Shown: positions 39,980 through 49,597, counted from the stretch's first letter. The stretch: DNA of 64,000 nucleotides from IMCC45349 sp047219225 (GCF_047219225.1 NZ_CP178208.1:372001-436000); one strand, 5' to 3'. The notes: generated by a model not told the origin, from the letters alone. Translations and numbers: made by a program.

Positions 39980-40645
39980 ATGAAGAAAACAATTTTCACT
40001 ATAACACTACTATTTACTTTTGTTTTAAGCATCAATGCACAAATAAAAGAAGGCTATTTAAAATACAACCTAGAAGTATCTAGTGACCAACCAGAAATGG
40101 CAATGACAGTTTCCATGATGGAAAACAGCTCAATGGAAATATGGTTTAGTAAAAAAGCTGTAAGATGCGACATAACAATGGGAACTATGATGGACATGTC
40201 AACCATTGTGAATAATGACTCTAAAGATGTATTAATGCTTTTAGGAGGAATGATGGGAAATACTGCTGTAAAAACAGATATTAAAACTATAGAAAGTGAA
40301 GATGATGAAGAAGAAGTTGAAAAACCAGAAATTAAGTTTTATAACGAAACAAAACAAATACTAGGATATAAATGTAAAAAAGCCGAATCTATTTCAAAAG
40401 ATGGAAAAAAGACAACTTTTTGGTATACAGATAAAATTGAAATTGCTACAGAAGGGCAATCTTCAATAAATGCTGATCTTCCTGGAATAGCTTTAGAATA
40501 TGAAAGTAATGACAACGGTTTATTAATGAAGTTTACTGTGGTTGATATTGATAAAAAAATTAAAGACAAATCTGTTTTTAGTTTAGATGTTCCTGAAGGA
40601 TATAATGAAATGTCTTGGGAAACATTTAAAAGCATGGGAATGTAA
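39980..40645 (+). CDS. Exported protein, DUF4412/GLPGLI-like
   Basis: A signal peptide (MKKTIFTITLLFTFVLSINAQ) is followed by a beta-rich domain: IKEGYLKYNLEVSS, WFSKKAVRCDITMG, TKQILGYKCKKAESISKDGKKTTFWYTDKIEI, and FSLDVPEGYNEMSWETFK. This order (short strand, redox-neutral Cys pair, C-terminal Pro-Glu-Gly) is that of DUF4412 or GLPGLI-type exported proteins. It is Met-rich between residues 35 and 90. A Glu/Asp run (ESEDDEEEVEKPE) divides the two halves. Function unknown. Confidence 0.72.
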   Translation: MKKTIFTITLLFTFVLSINAQIKEGYLKYNLEVSSDQPEMAMTVSMMENSSMEIWFSKKAVRCDITMGTMMDMSTIVNNDSKDVLMLLGGMMGNTAVKTDIKTIESEDDEEEVEKPEIKFYNETKQILGYKCKKAESISKDGKKTTFWYTDKIEIATEGQSSINADLPGIALEYESNDNGLLMKFTVVDIDKKIKDKSVFSLDVPEGYNEMSWETFKSMGM

Positions 40646-40656
40646 ACATAGAATAG

Positions 40657-40687
40657 AAAAGCCACTTTTAAACAAAGTGGCTTTTTT
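40657..40687. terminator. Bidirectional hairpin terminator
   Basis: AAAAGCCACTTT and AAAGTGGCTTTT pair perfectly around TAAAC, between convergent genes ending at 40645 and 40692. Confidence 0.92.
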
Positions 40688-40691
40688 GACT

Positions 40692-41774
40692 CTAATTAAA
40701 AGGGTCTGAAAACTTTGGATTATTAATTAATTCATAATCTGTTAGTGTTTTTAAAAAAGCTACTAAATCTACTTTATCCTGTTCACTTAACTGAAAACCT
40801 CCATTATTTTGAACACTAGCTAATGTAGAATTTAGAGTAGATGATATTTTAATTCCATTATTGTAATGATCTACAACTTCTTCTAAAGTATTAAATCTGC
40901 CATCATGCATATAAGGTGGTGTTAATTCTATATTTCTAAGAGAAGGAACTTTAAAAGTTCCTCTATACAAATCATTATTAATAACGTCTCCTCTGCCTAT
41001 ATCTACCATATCAGCGTCAATATCTAGTCCGTTATTCATATAATCATTATTTTCAAAATTAGCGCCTCCATGACAATGTGCACAATTTGCTCCAGATAGA
41101 TTTGGATTTACAGGATTGAATTGATTAAAAAACAACATTCTACCTCGTTCCTCAGAAGTAGTAAACGTAGCTTTACCTAATTGCACCTTATCATACTTAC
41201 TTTTATTAGAAACTATAGTATTCATAAACTGTTCTAAAGCCAACGAAATACGAAACTCATTTATTTCTGGAGAGCCAAAAACCTCATCAAAACGTTCAAT
41301 GTAATCTGGAATAGTTTCCAATTTATCAATAACGTTTGTGAGAGTTTCATTCATTTCTAAAGGGTCTTGAATAGGCATCAAAGCCTGATCTCTAAGCAAG
41401 TGCGCCCTTCCATCCCAAAAAAACTCATTATTATTCCAAGCCATATTAAAAATAGCCATTGCTTGACGTTTTCCAGGTAACCCTTCTACTCCTAAAGAAA
41501 ATCTATTAATATCCGAAAAAGCATTAGCTTGTACATGACATGTAGCACAAGACATGGAATTATCCTTACTTAGTTTTGTCTCATAAAAAAGTCTTCTTCC
41601 TAAGGCTACACCTGCATTTGTTAAAAGATTGTCTGATGCTATATTTGGTGTAGGTAAACCTTCAAAATCCAATTGATATACTAAATCAATAGGTTTATAA
41701 TCTGAATCATCTTTAGAACATGAAGCTAAACATAAAATGCAACAAAAAAAGCTATACTTAATTAAGGTTTTCAT
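40692..41774 (-). CDS. Di-haem cytochrome c peroxidase family lipoprotein
   Basis: A lipoprotein signal (MKTLIKYSFFCCILCLASC) precedes two cytochrome c haem sites: MSCATCHVQANAFSD near 75 and GANCAHCHGGANF near 230. The order and the FKVPSLRNIELTPPYMHDGRFNTLEEVVDHYN segment near the C-terminus are diagnostic of the CCP/MauG family. It probably detoxifies hydrogen peroxide with periplasmic electrons. Transcribed alone on the minus strand. Confidence 0.93.
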   Translation of the reverse strand: MKTLIKYSFFCCILCLASCSKDDSDYKPIDLVYQLDFEGLPTPNIASDNLLTNAGVALGRRLFYETKLSKDNSMSCATCHVQANAFSDINRFSLGVEGLPGKRQAMAIFNMAWNNNEFFWDGRAHLLRDQALMPIQDPLEMNETLTNVIDKLETIPDYIERFDEVFGSPEINEFRISLALEQFMNTIVSNKSKYDKVQLGKATFTTSEERGRMLFFNQFNPVNPNLSGANCAHCHGGANFENNDYMNNGLDIDADMVDIGRGDVINNDLYRGTFKVPSLRNIELTPPYMHDGRFNTLEEVVDHYNNGIKISSTLNSTLASVQNNGGFQLSEQDKVDLVAFLKTLTDYELINNPKFSDPFN

Positions 41775-41906
41775 TAGGTTGATATTTTATATAATTCAAA
41801 GATATTTTCATCTCTACAAAACAACTTTGACCTATATCAAAAAACAGCATTTCACATTCTTTTTAGACTAAAATAAATCTCTTGATTAAATATAAATTTG
41901 AAGCAC

Positions 41907-41914
41907 TACCTTTG
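41907..41914 (+). promoter_or_regulatory. -7 element TACCTTTG of the second helicase gene
   Basis: A perfect TAnnTTTG, 17 bases before the ATG at 41932. A second match, TAAATTTG, lies at 41893-41900. Confidence 0.5.
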
Positions 41915-41931
41915 CAATAAATAAAAGACAT

Positions 41932-43170
41932 ATGTCATTTAAAGACTTACAACTTAACAAACCCATTTTAAGAGCCATTGCCGAAGCTGGTTATGACAAT
42001 CCTACTTTAGTACAAGAACAAACTATTCCTTTAGTACTAGAGAAAAAGGATGTTATTACCTCAGCTCAAACAGGAACAGGAAAAACGGCAGCCTTTGCAT
42101 TACCTATTATTCAATTGCTTTTTGATAAACAAGATGCGCCTAAAAAAGGAAAAAAAATAAAAGCTTTGGTGGTAAGTCCAACACGCGAATTAGCCATACA
42201 AATAGCCAACAATTTTAAAACCTATAGTAAAAACACTAACCTTAGAACCACTGTTATTTTTGGTGGCGTAGCTATTGAGCCTCAAATTGATGTACTTAGA
42301 AAAGGTGTCGACATTTTAGTTGCCACTCCAGGACGTTTATTAGACTTACATAAACAAGACGAAATTAACTTAGACTACGTAGAAACCTTAGTACTAGATG
42401 AAGCCGATTTAATGCTAGATATGGGCTTTATTGATGATGTAAAAAAGATTGAACGCTTGTGTCCAGAGGGAAAACAAATACTACTATTTTCGGCTACAAT
42501 GCCTTATAAAGTTGAACAACTAGCAAATACTATTTTAAAAGATCCTGCGCGTATAGAAGTTACACCTTCTTCATCGGTTACTAAAGATGTAAGTCAGTTA
42601 CTTTATTACGTTCCTAAAAGAAATAAAATAGAGCTATGCTTACACCTTTTACGCAATACAATTAAAGGAAGTATTTTAATTTTTAGACGTACTAAATTTG
42701 GTGTAGATAAGCTAGAGCAAACACTTCTTAAAAATGGTTATAAAGTAGACACAATACATGGTAATAAATCACAAAACGACAGACAGGAAGCTCTAAAAAA
42801 GTTTAAAAATAGTTATGTAAATATTTTAATTGCTACAGATGTTGCAGCTAGAGGAATTGATATAAACGAATTAGATGCGGTTATAAATTTTGATTTACCA
42901 AACATACCAGAAACCTATGTACATAGAATTGGAAGAACAGGTCGTGCTGGTAATATTGGTAGGTCTTATGCTTTTTGTTCTGCAGATGAGAAAAACTATG
43001 TAAAAAGTATTCAGCAATTAATAAATGTACAATTACCAATTGAAGAAGACCATCCTTATCCTTTAGATCCTAAAGCTAAACCTATTGTACACAAAAAGAA
43101 ATCTGGCAGCAAACACAAAAAAGGACGTAAAAGTGCTGGTTCTAAAAAGAAAAAGAAACGTTGGTATTAA
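41932..43170 (+). CDS. DEAD-box RNA helicase
   Basis: A 412-residue helicase: Q motif (FKDLQLNKPILRAIAEAGYDNPTLVQEQTIP), motif I SAQTGTGKTAAF, PTRELA, TPGR, VLDEADLMLDMGF, SAT and HRIGRTGRAG. The C-terminal tail is a run of Lys, Gly and Ser (KKKSGSKHKKGRKSAGSKKKKKRW). It is more divergent in the middle than the helicase at 32034. The MOSC gene begins nine bases downstream. Confidence 0.95.
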   Translation: MSFKDLQLNKPILRAIAEAGYDNPTLVQEQTIPLVLEKKDVITSAQTGTGKTAAFALPIIQLLFDKQDAPKKGKKIKALVVSPTRELAIQIANNFKTYSKNTNLRTTVIFGGVAIEPQIDVLRKGVDILVATPGRLLDLHKQDEINLDYVETLVLDEADLMLDMGFIDDVKKIERLCPEGKQILLFSATMPYKVEQLANTILKDPARIEVTPSSSVTKDVSQLLYYVPKRNKIELCLHLLRNTIKGSILIFRRTKFGVDKLEQTLLKNGYKVDTIHGNKSQNDRQEALKKFKNSYVNILIATDVAARGIDINELDAVINFDLPNIPETYVHRIGRTGRAGNIGRSYAFCSADEKNYVKSIQQLINVQLPIEEDHPYPLDPKAKPIVHKKKSGSKHKKGRKSAGSKKKKKRWY

Positions 43171-43179
43171 CGATTACCT

Positions 43180-43818
43180 ATGAAAGTAGTATCAACCAAT
43201 ATCGCAAAACCACAATGGATAACCATTAATGGTAAAAAAGTAAAAACGGGAATTTATAAAAAGCCAACCCTCACTCCTATTTTTCTTGATACTGAAACAG
43301 TAAAAAATGATGAAGTATCTAACAGAAAATACCATGGAGGTGAATTTAAAGCCTGCTATTTATTTTCAGCAGACCATTATCCATATTGGGAAAGTTTATA
43401 TCCAACCTTAGATTGGCATTATGGTATGCTTGGTGAAAATCTTACTATAGAAGGATTAGACGAAAACAAGCTTATAATAGGTGCTATATATAAAATTGGA
43501 AATGCTTTAGTTCAAATAACACAGCCAAGAGAACCTTGTAACACATTTGCAGCAAAAATGGGGAATCCAGCCATTTTAAAACAGTTTATAAATCATGGTA
43601 AACCTGGGACTTATGTTAAAGTTTTAGAACCAGGAAATGTAAAGACTGGAGACATTTTAGAACTCGTAGAACAACCCAAAAACAGCATCACAACTGCTCA
43701 ATTTTTTGAACTCTTATTTAGCAAAGACAAGAACCAAGAACACTTACAATTAATGCTTGAAAACGAGGCAATTCCTTTAAAAAAGCGAATTAAACTGAAA
43801 ACACATTTAAAATCATAA
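43180..43818 (+). CDS. MOSC domain protein (YiiM-like)
   Basis: A 212-residue MOSC protein: GKKVKTGIYKKPT, VSNRKYHGGEFKACYLFSADHYPYWE, HYGMLGENLTIEGL, and the conserved Cys in ITQPREPCNTFAAKMGNP. MOSC domains bind molybdenum cofactor sulfur and often reduce N-hydroxylated compounds. It overlaps no gene and lies nine bases after the helicase, so they may share a transcript. Confidence 0.9.
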   Translation: MKVVSTNIAKPQWITINGKKVKTGIYKKPTLTPIFLDTETVKNDEVSNRKYHGGEFKACYLFSADHYPYWESLYPTLDWHYGMLGENLTIEGLDENKLIIGAIYKIGNALVQITQPREPCNTFAAKMGNPAILKQFINHGKPGTYVKVLEPGNVKTGDILELVEQPKNSITTAQFFELLFSKDKNQEHLQLMLENEAIPLKKRIKLKTHLKS

Positions 43819-43820
43819 GA

Positions 43821-44435
43821 CTAATAAAACCTAACTTCAACTAGAAAGTAATTAGGAATATTAAATTGTTCTCCCCAATCTTCTGGAGCATAATTACTTC
43901 CTGAAACTTCACAATACATTTTCCAACCTGTTTCCTTATCTATATAAGGTAAAAAGTAGCCCAACACATAAGTTGGTGTATTGTCTTTGATTTCTAGACT
44001 TTGATTAGCACCTAGAAAATCATGTAAAGCATAAGCATCTTTAGGCTTCTCTACATCATAGATTTTATTTACCGAAAACCTATTAAATTTTGCATATAAC
44101 TTGATAGTGCTATCTAAACGTGTTTTTATCATAACATCAACCTTAAACGTATTGGTATCAATTTTAGAAATATAATCACTCTTAGACGATGCAATTATGG
44201 TATCAGTTTGTTCTAAACGACCATTTGTAAATTCTTTAACTATAAACGCATAATCTTTCCCTTTTAAACTTTCACCTTCAAAACTCAAAGTTATTTTTTC
44301 AATACCTTGAAATCGCATTAGCTCATGAAGCTCATTATTATCAGAACCATAATCTGTTTTTAATTGAATAACACCTTGTGCTCCAATATTGGTAATCGTT
44401 AGTAATGTAATTGTCAATAATAAAAATATTCTCAT
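43821..44435 (-). CDS. Exported protein of unknown function in an ECF sigma operon
   Basis: A signal peptide (MRIFLLLTITLLTITNIGAQ) and a 185-residue mature region that appears beta-rich (IEKITLSFEGESLKGKDYAFIVKEF, VDVMIKTRLDSTIKLYAKFNRF, PTYVLGYFLPYIDKETGWKMYCEV). No family recognised. Four genes run together here on the minus strand: sigma factor, membrane protein, larger exported protein and this one, three bases after the previous stop. Confidence 0.72.
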   Translation of the reverse strand: MRIFLLLTITLLTITNIGAQGVIQLKTDYGSDNNELHELMRFQGIEKITLSFEGESLKGKDYAFIVKEFTNGRLEQTDTIIASSKSDYISKIDTNTFKVDVMIKTRLDSTIKLYAKFNRFSVNKIYDVEKPKDAYALHDFLGANQSLEIKDNTPTYVLGYFLPYIDKETGWKMYCEVSGSNYAPEDWGEQFNIPNYFLVEVRFY

Positions 44436-44438
44436 AAT

Positions 44439-45602
44439 TTATCGCTGTATTATAAATTCATCTGAAGTATATAAAACTCCATGAATGATATCTAAATCTA
44501 TACTTCCTGATGGTGTTTTTGTTTTAGGCTTTCGCTCCATCATTTTAAACTTTTCTCCATCTCTATTGGGCTGCATACTTATTTTATGTTCTCCAATATA
44601 ATGGATGGTATTATGTCCTATTGCAGATAACTCAAAATCTTTAACTGGATAAAACAATTTAAGCTTAGAGTATTCAGCATTAACTTTAAACACTTTAAAA
44701 TCATCAGTAAAATTGTAAAACCAATATGTGCTATTAAAATCTTTGATTCTATTATCTTTTCCAACCTCTCCAATTTCAATATCTGAAAATTCTGAATCAA
44801 TAGTAACATCATCCAAACTTCCTATAATTCCATTCTTTACATTATTAAAAATTAAACTTCCACCTAAAATAGTTTCAATCTTACAAGAAGCGTCTTTTAC
44901 TTTAATATGATTATTATTATTTGCCAAAACCTTAGCCTTTAAAAAACCTCGCTTTAAATCTAAATGGATTTCATTTTGAATATCATCTCCAAAGGTTATT
45001 TGTGTATCAGTTCCTTGAATTGTTAGAGGTATGTAAGGAGGCACTTTAATAATAAATGTGCTCCTTATAATCTTTACATTTTTACTACTAATACGTTTGG
45101 TTTTACCATTCTTATCTAATTCTTTAAATTTTTTAAAAAACCAATCAGAACTATTAAGAGGATTCTTATTCATTACTTTTACCAAAGAATCTTTTGACTT
45201 ACGAAATACTTTTAATGAATCAGATTTATTAAATCCAAAAAAATCATCTGTCATTGTTAATCCATTATTTGAGTTATAATGTATCGCAACTTTTGGAGTT
45301 TTTGTAATGTTTTTAGAAACCAAAGTGATTGTGTTTTCAAATTTCTCTGCATTTACAGTTATTCCTTCAAGTACACTTTTTCTTTCTTTATTAGAATAAT
45401 TCTCAAACTTTACTTGATAATCAAAATACATTTTTCCATCAGTAGAAGGAATTATATATACTGTTGTGTTTTTTAAGTTAAAAATTGCTTCTGAATTTGG
45501 ATTTGTTTCCAAAACTTCGTGATAAATATGTTCGTTCTGTGCTAACCCATGAGTTGCTACAAAATATAAAAGCAATAGTTTTAGATTAAATAATGATTTC
45601 AT
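44439..45602 (-). CDS. Exported beta-rich protein, adhesin-like, in an ECF sigma operon
   Basis: A signal peptide (MKSLFNLKLLLLYFVATHGLAQ) precedes a 365-residue protein with repeated short beta strands (HIKVKDASCKIETILGGSLIFNNVKNGIIGSLDDVTIDSEFSDIEIGEV), the arrangement of DUF4097-type beta-helix adhesins. It overlaps the upstream membrane-protein gene by 17 bases. Its role, perhaps as part of an envelope-stress output, is inferred from the operon only. Confidence 0.7.
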   Translation of the reverse strand: MKSLFNLKLLLLYFVATHGLAQNEHIYHEVLETNPNSEAIFNLKNTTVYIIPSTDGKMYFDYQVKFENYSNKERKSVLEGITVNAEKFENTITLVSKNITKTPKVAIHYNSNNGLTMTDDFFGFNKSDSLKVFRKSKDSLVKVMNKNPLNSSDWFFKKFKELDKNGKTKRISSKNVKIIRSTFIIKVPPYIPLTIQGTDTQITFGDDIQNEIHLDLKRGFLKAKVLANNNNHIKVKDASCKIETILGGSLIFNNVKNGIIGSLDDVTIDSEFSDIEIGEVGKDNRIKDFNSTYWFYNFTDDFKVFKVNAEYSKLKLFYPVKDFELSAIGHNTIHYIGEHKISMQPNRDGEKFKMMERKPKTKTPSGSIDLDIIHGVLYTSDEFIIQR

Positions 45603-46116
45603 TCTGCTCGCTTTTTTGGTTTAATAATTTAATATGCTGTTGAATGTCCTTTAAAATTTGTAGTCTAAGCTTTAAATTACTTATTAGTGATTCCAAGACT
45701 AATATGTTGTTTTTGTCTTTTTGAAATTCACTTAAAATCTCCTTATAGGTTTTATCTAAATCAGTTAATTTTAACTGATAGCGCTCTACTAACCTCTTAT
45801 CTTTTGTATACTTTGTAAATTGCTGCCATTCAATATCAATTTGAGATAAATACTCTTGCTCTATTTGCTTTAACTGCAATTCTAAAACCGTTTCTTTATT
45901 ATCAAGTTCACTTTTTAAAAAAAACAATGAGCCAAATAAAAATCCAATAATTAAAATAGCTGCATATTTATAATTAATCCTAAAAAACTGTTTCTGTTTC
46001 TTTGTGTTTTGAGCTTTAAGTTTTGCTATAAATTCATCTCGATGATGTTTTGGGAGCATGTTATGATTTTGCTTCTCTTCATCTTTAAAGACATCTCTAA
46101 TATCTTGCTGCTTCAT
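45586..46116 (-). CDS. Membrane protein, putative anti-sigma partner
   Basis: A 176-residue protein with a short cytoplasmic N-terminus (~45 residues), one membrane helix (YAAILIIGFLFGSLFFL, about 50-66), and a long external coiled coil (LELQLKQIEQEYLSQIDIEWQQF..LRLQILKDIQQHIKLL). It overlaps the ECF sigma gene by 20 bases. Position and topology suit an anti-sigma factor, but no ZAS motif is present, so this is inference. Confidence 0.7.
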   Translation of the reverse strand: MKQQDIRDVFKDEEKQNHNMLPKHHRDEFIAKLKAQNTKKQKQFFRINYKYAAILIIGFLFGSLFFLKSELDNKETVLELQLKQIEQEYLSQIDIEWQQFTKYTKDKRLVERYQLKLTDLDKTYKEILSEFQKDKNNILVLESLISNLKLRLQILKDIQQHIKLLNQKSEQNEIII

Positions 46117-46648
46117 AATCTTCTTTTAATAATTCTTTTAATTTTAATCTACCACGCCTTAAATGTGTTCTAGATGTGGTTATTGGAATCTGTAAAATCT
46201 CAGATATTTCCTCATGATCATAACCTTCTATTAAAAACAGCTTAACAACTATCTTATATTTTAGATTTAATTTTTCTATAGCTTCTACAATTTGATACTT
46301 GGTAATTCCTCCATCAATACGCCAATCATTAATATCATCTATAACTTGAAGTGTTTCAGCTTTTACATGAGAGTAATCCAATTGTTTCTGTCTCAATACA
46401 TCTATACATTGATTAATAACAATTCTCTTTATCCAAGCACCAAACGTATGTGTACTTTTATATAAATGAATACTATCGAAAGCCTTTAAAAAACCTTCTT
46501 GCATTGCATCTTTAGCATCTTCATGATTTTTAAGATACCTTTTACATACCGAAAACATTGCATCACAATAATTATCATATAAATGCAACATTGCTTTCTC
46601 ACTTCGTTGCTTGCATTGCTTTATAAGTTGTTGCTCATTTTGTAGCAT
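46097..46648 (-). CDS. ECF-type RNA polymerase sigma factor
   Basis: A 183-residue sigma-70 family protein: region 2 MLHLYDNYCDAMFSVCKRYLKNHEDAKDAMQEGFLKAFDSIHLYKSTHTFGAWIKRIVINQCIDVLRQ, region 4 EAIEKLNLKYKIVVKLFLIEGYDHEEISEILQIPITTSRTHLRRGRLKLKELL. It starts an operon with an overlapping membrane protein and two exported proteins, a plausible signal-transduction set of the Bacteroidota extracytoplasmic type. Confidence 0.95.
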   Translation of the reverse strand: MLQNEQQLIKQCKQRSEKAMLHLYDNYCDAMFSVCKRYLKNHEDAKDAMQEGFLKAFDSIHLYKSTHTFGAWIKRIVINQCIDVLRQKQLDYSHVKAETLQVIDDINDWRIDGGITKYQIVEAIEKLNLKYKIVVKLFLIEGYDHEEISEILQIPITTSRTHLRRGRLKLKELLKEDYEAARY

Positions 46649-46789
46649 TCATTCTATTTGATTAGTGTCTTTTTACTTAAATACGTAAGATAATATGGAA
46701 CGTTTCATTTCTAGCAAAATTTTATTCTAAAAAAAAGAAATTGGAGAACTAAAAATTTTATTCTTACATTTAAGTTGAATTAATACACT

Positions 46790-48121
46790 ATGAGTCAAGA
46801 TCATAATAATCCAGCTTTTAAGAAACTATTAGTTAAACTTCAAGAAGAAAGTTGGCAGTTAGAATTAATTATTTCTGGTTTTGCCATTTTTGGATTGATT
46901 ACTGCTTACGACCCAATAAAAATTTCGGTTCAAGAAGCTCAAAACAACCAACAAATCTATAAGTTTATAATTGGCTTAGTAGCACAAATATCTTGTGGTA
47001 TTTTAATATTCAACTTATTACTACATGTATTACTTAGAGGATTATGGATTGGCGCTTTAGGACTTAGGTATGTTTCAGGTGATATTGATTACGACAAACT
47101 AAACTACAGTCCAAAGTTTGATAAATATTTACGCAAAAAAGTAGGATCGTTTGACAGGTACATTGCTACTTTAGAAAATTACTGTAGTATCATTTTTGCT
47201 GTCTCATTTCTCTTAATATTTTATGTCCTAGCCATAACGTTTACCATTATTGCCAACGCAGTAATATCAACTTACATAATTGCCAATGATGCTTTACCTA
47301 GTTTTATTAGGTATGGTTTAGGTATCGCTTTAATTCTATTTTTAATATTTGGATTATTCTTTACACTTATAGATTTTATCACTCAGGGATTCCTTAAACG
47401 AAAAAAATGGACTTCTAAATTCTATTTCCCTATTTATTGGGTATTTAGTTTTATTACGCTTTCATTTTTATACAGACCACTAGTATATAATTTTTTAGAC
47501 AATAAGTTTGGGAAACGTTTGAGCTTTATTTTAATTCCTGTGTATGTTTCCATACTTATCCTTACATCTTTTAAATACCAACAATCCAACTACATAAGTC
47601 CAAAAAATCAATCTTCTAAAAACTATATTGATGATAGAAATTATGAGGATTTGTTAACAGAAAAAGAAGCCTTTGCTAATGTAGCCACACTACAATCTAA
47701 AGTTATCACAGATAATTATTTAAAAGTTTTTATTGTTTATACCGAAAGAATTGAAAATAGAGTATTTAGGTTTAATGAAAGTTTGAAACCCGAAGAAGAT
47801 CAGCGTGGACTAACATCGGACATTGTAATTAAGTCAAACGGAAAAGAGTTTTTTAGTAGATCTAAAAGAGATAGTCTCACAACTGTTTACTTAAACACAT
47901 TTAATGAGATTTATGACATTATGATAGACTCAACTGTATACGAATCTAAGTTCTTAATTAGCAAAAACAAGAAAAAACAATTGGGTTTTGAAACTTACAT
48001 AGATATTCCAAACCTTAAAAACGGTGAACATCTTTTAAAAATTATTAGAAAGAAAAAAGAAAAAGAAACTATTGTAAAAGTAACAGGTTATTCAATTCCG
48101 TTTTGGTATTTTAAAGATTAA
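46790..48121 (+). CDS. Membrane protein of unknown function
   Basis: A 443-residue protein with about six hydrophobic helices (about 28-44, 58-84, 125-158, 168-200, 215-232, 248-262) and a hydrophilic C-terminal domain (about 270-443). The C-terminal half ends in a beta-rich ETIVKVTGYSIPFWYFKD. No family signature known to me. It lies between two divergently oriented sigma operons and converges with the second; its stop overlaps the neighbouring gene by four bases. Confidence 0.75.
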   Translation: MSQDHNNPAFKKLLVKLQEESWQLELIISGFAIFGLITAYDPIKISVQEAQNNQQIYKFIIGLVAQISCGILIFNLLLHVLLRGLWIGALGLRYVSGDIDYDKLNYSPKFDKYLRKKVGSFDRYIATLENYCSIIFAVSFLLIFYVLAITFTIIANAVISTYIIANDALPSFIRYGLGIALILFLIFGLFFTLIDFITQGFLKRKKWTSKFYFPIYWVFSFITLSFLYRPLVYNFLDNKFGKRLSFILIPVYVSILILTSFKYQQSNYISPKNQSSKNYIDDRNYEDLLTEKEAFANVATLQSKVITDNYLKVFIVYTERIENRVFRFNESLKPEEDQRGLTSDIVIKSNGKEFFSRSKRDSLTTVYLNTFNEIYDIMIDSTVYESKFLISKNKKKQLGFETYIDIPNLKNGEHLLKIIRKKKEKETIVKVTGYSIPFWYFKD

Positions 48122-48525
48122 AATCCTAATCGTTTATTATGAATATTTTTAAGTAATGGTATTTGTATTAAAAACATAAGCCCAAACAACACAATTGCAT
48201 AGGTTAAGCTTTTTGAAAATGTAATTCCAGAAACTGCTTCAGTCATTTTATTATTTGTAATCACACTATAATCTAGTGATTGTAACCAAGAGTTTGAAAC
48301 ATTACCAACCATCATATAAACAGACACACTTACTAAAGCCAAAATTATCAGCAACCAACCTGTTTTGGATATTAATGGCTTATAGACCGTTGAAGTGCCA
48401 ACAGAAGCCGTTTCAATTTTGGACATAATACTAGCTGTAAAGTCTTTTGAGGGACTTTCAAGTGGCGATGATTTTATAACACGCTCTACTAATTTATCTA
48501 AGTGCTGGTCTGTATGTGGTTCCAT
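48118..48525 (-). CDS. Membrane protein, putative anti-sigma partner 2
   Basis: A 135-residue protein: N-terminal soluble segment (DQHLDKLVERVIKSSPLESPSKDFTASIMSKIE), then two hydrophobic helices (GWLLIILALVSVSVYMMV and LTYAIVLFGLMFLIQIPLL). It overlaps the ECF sigma gene at 48494-49093 by 32 bases, which implies coupled translation and a probable regulatory role as anti-sigma factor (inference). Confidence 0.7.
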   Translation of the reverse strand: MEPHTDQHLDKLVERVIKSSPLESPSKDFTASIMSKIETASVGTSTVYKPLISKTGWLLIILALVSVSVYMMVGNVSNSWLQSLDYSVITNNKMTEAVSGITFSKSLTYAIVLFGLMFLIQIPLLKNIHNKRLGF

Positions 48526-49093
48526 AACTTTCTATTGTTTCGTTATCTAATGTATCTTTTAAAATTGTTGCCAATTTTTTCCTTGCTCTAAAAATTTTCA
48601 CTTTTACATTATTAGCTTTTAACCCTGTAATAGCTGCAATTTCGTCTAGAGACTGTTCTTCAAAGTAATATAAAGTTAATAAAAAACTTGACTCGCTATC
48701 TAACTTATCAATACAAGATTTTATTACTAACTGTCTCTCTTTTTGCTCTAAAACATCCAAAGCATTATCAATACTTTTAACATGATGTTCTGTATACTCA
48801 TCAATAGCTACATTGCTTTGATAGCGTTTGTTCTTTTTTAATCTGTCAAGACAAGTATTATAAGCTACTCTATAAATCCATGTCGAAAATTTAGAATCGC
48901 CTTTAAACTTATTTAGCGACTTATATGCTTTTATAAAAGTGTCTTGAGCTACTTCTTCAGCTTCTTCGGTGTGTTTCATCATCCTATAGGCTAAAGTGTA
49001 TACCAAATCTTTATAACGCTCAACAATAACAGCATATGCATTAGCATCGCCATTTAAAATTTTGTCTATATAAACTTTATCGTTGGTGGTCAT
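48494..49093 (-). CDS. ECF-type RNA polymerase sigma factor
   Basis: A 199-residue sigma-70 family protein: AYAVIVERYKDLVYTLAYRMMKHTEEAEEVAQDTFIKAYKSLNKFKGDSKFSTWIYRVAYNTCLDRLKKNKR for region 2 and VIKSCIDKLDSESSFLLTLYYFEEQSLDEIAAITGLKANNVKVKIFRARKKL for region 4. This is RpoE-like, with its overlapping membrane partner downstream. The target genes are not known from this window. Confidence 0.95.
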   Translation of the reverse strand: MTTNDKVYIDKILNGDANAYAVIVERYKDLVYTLAYRMMKHTEEAEEVAQDTFIKAYKSLNKFKGDSKFSTWIYRVAYNTCLDRLKKNKRYQSNVAIDEYTEHHVKSIDNALDVLEQKERQLVIKSCIDKLDSESSFLLTLYYFEEQSLDEIAAITGLKANNVKVKIFRARKKLATILKDTLDNETIESYGTTYRPALR

Positions 49094-49235
49094 TTTGTAT
49101 TAAGACTATATAAAGTAGGTTTAGGTTACACAAATGATGAAAAAAATATTTTTTTCAAAAAACTGTAACCTCATTCAAAAAATAGTCGTCATAGAAACAA
49201 ACGCATTAAAAATAATCAATTAAAAACAAACAATT

Positions 49236-49574
49236 ATGGGATCAGAAGTAATTATAGTGCCTATCATATTTGGACTAGTATTTGGAGTATTTTATTTACA
49301 CTACTCTACACGTAACAAAGAACGTTTAGCACTTATAGAAAAAGGCGCAGATGCAAGTATTTTTAACATTGGAAAAAAAACTGGCACTTCTTGGAAAATT
49401 ATAATCATCAATTTAGCCTTTTTAATAATGGGAATTGGAGTTGGTACTTTAATAGGTTCTATTATTGATGAATACACAAGACTACACGATGGTGCTATTG
49501 CTGGTGTAATTTTCTTAATGGCAGGTTTAGGTTTATACATTGGATATACACAAACAAAAAAAGCTTTAGACTAG
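49236..49574 (+). CDS. Small membrane protein, DUF6249-like
   Basis: A 112-residue protein: an N-terminal helix (VIIVPIIFGLVFGVFYL), the conserved RNKERLALIEKGADASIF, and two further helices (WKIIIINLAFLIMGIGVGTLIGSII and GAIAGVIFLMAGLGLYIGYT). The order helix, LIEKG, two helices is that of DUF6249 proteins of Bacteroidota, usually found near sigma factor operons. Role unknown; it is transcribed divergently from the ECF sigma gene. Confidence 0.8.
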   Translation: MGSEVIIVPIIFGLVFGVFYLHYSTRNKERLALIEKGADASIFNIGKKTGTSWKIIIINLAFLIMGIGVGTLIGSIIDEYTRLHDGAIAGVIFLMAGLGLYIGYTQTKKALD

Positions 49575-49597
49575 TTATAAAAACCAATCAATCAACC

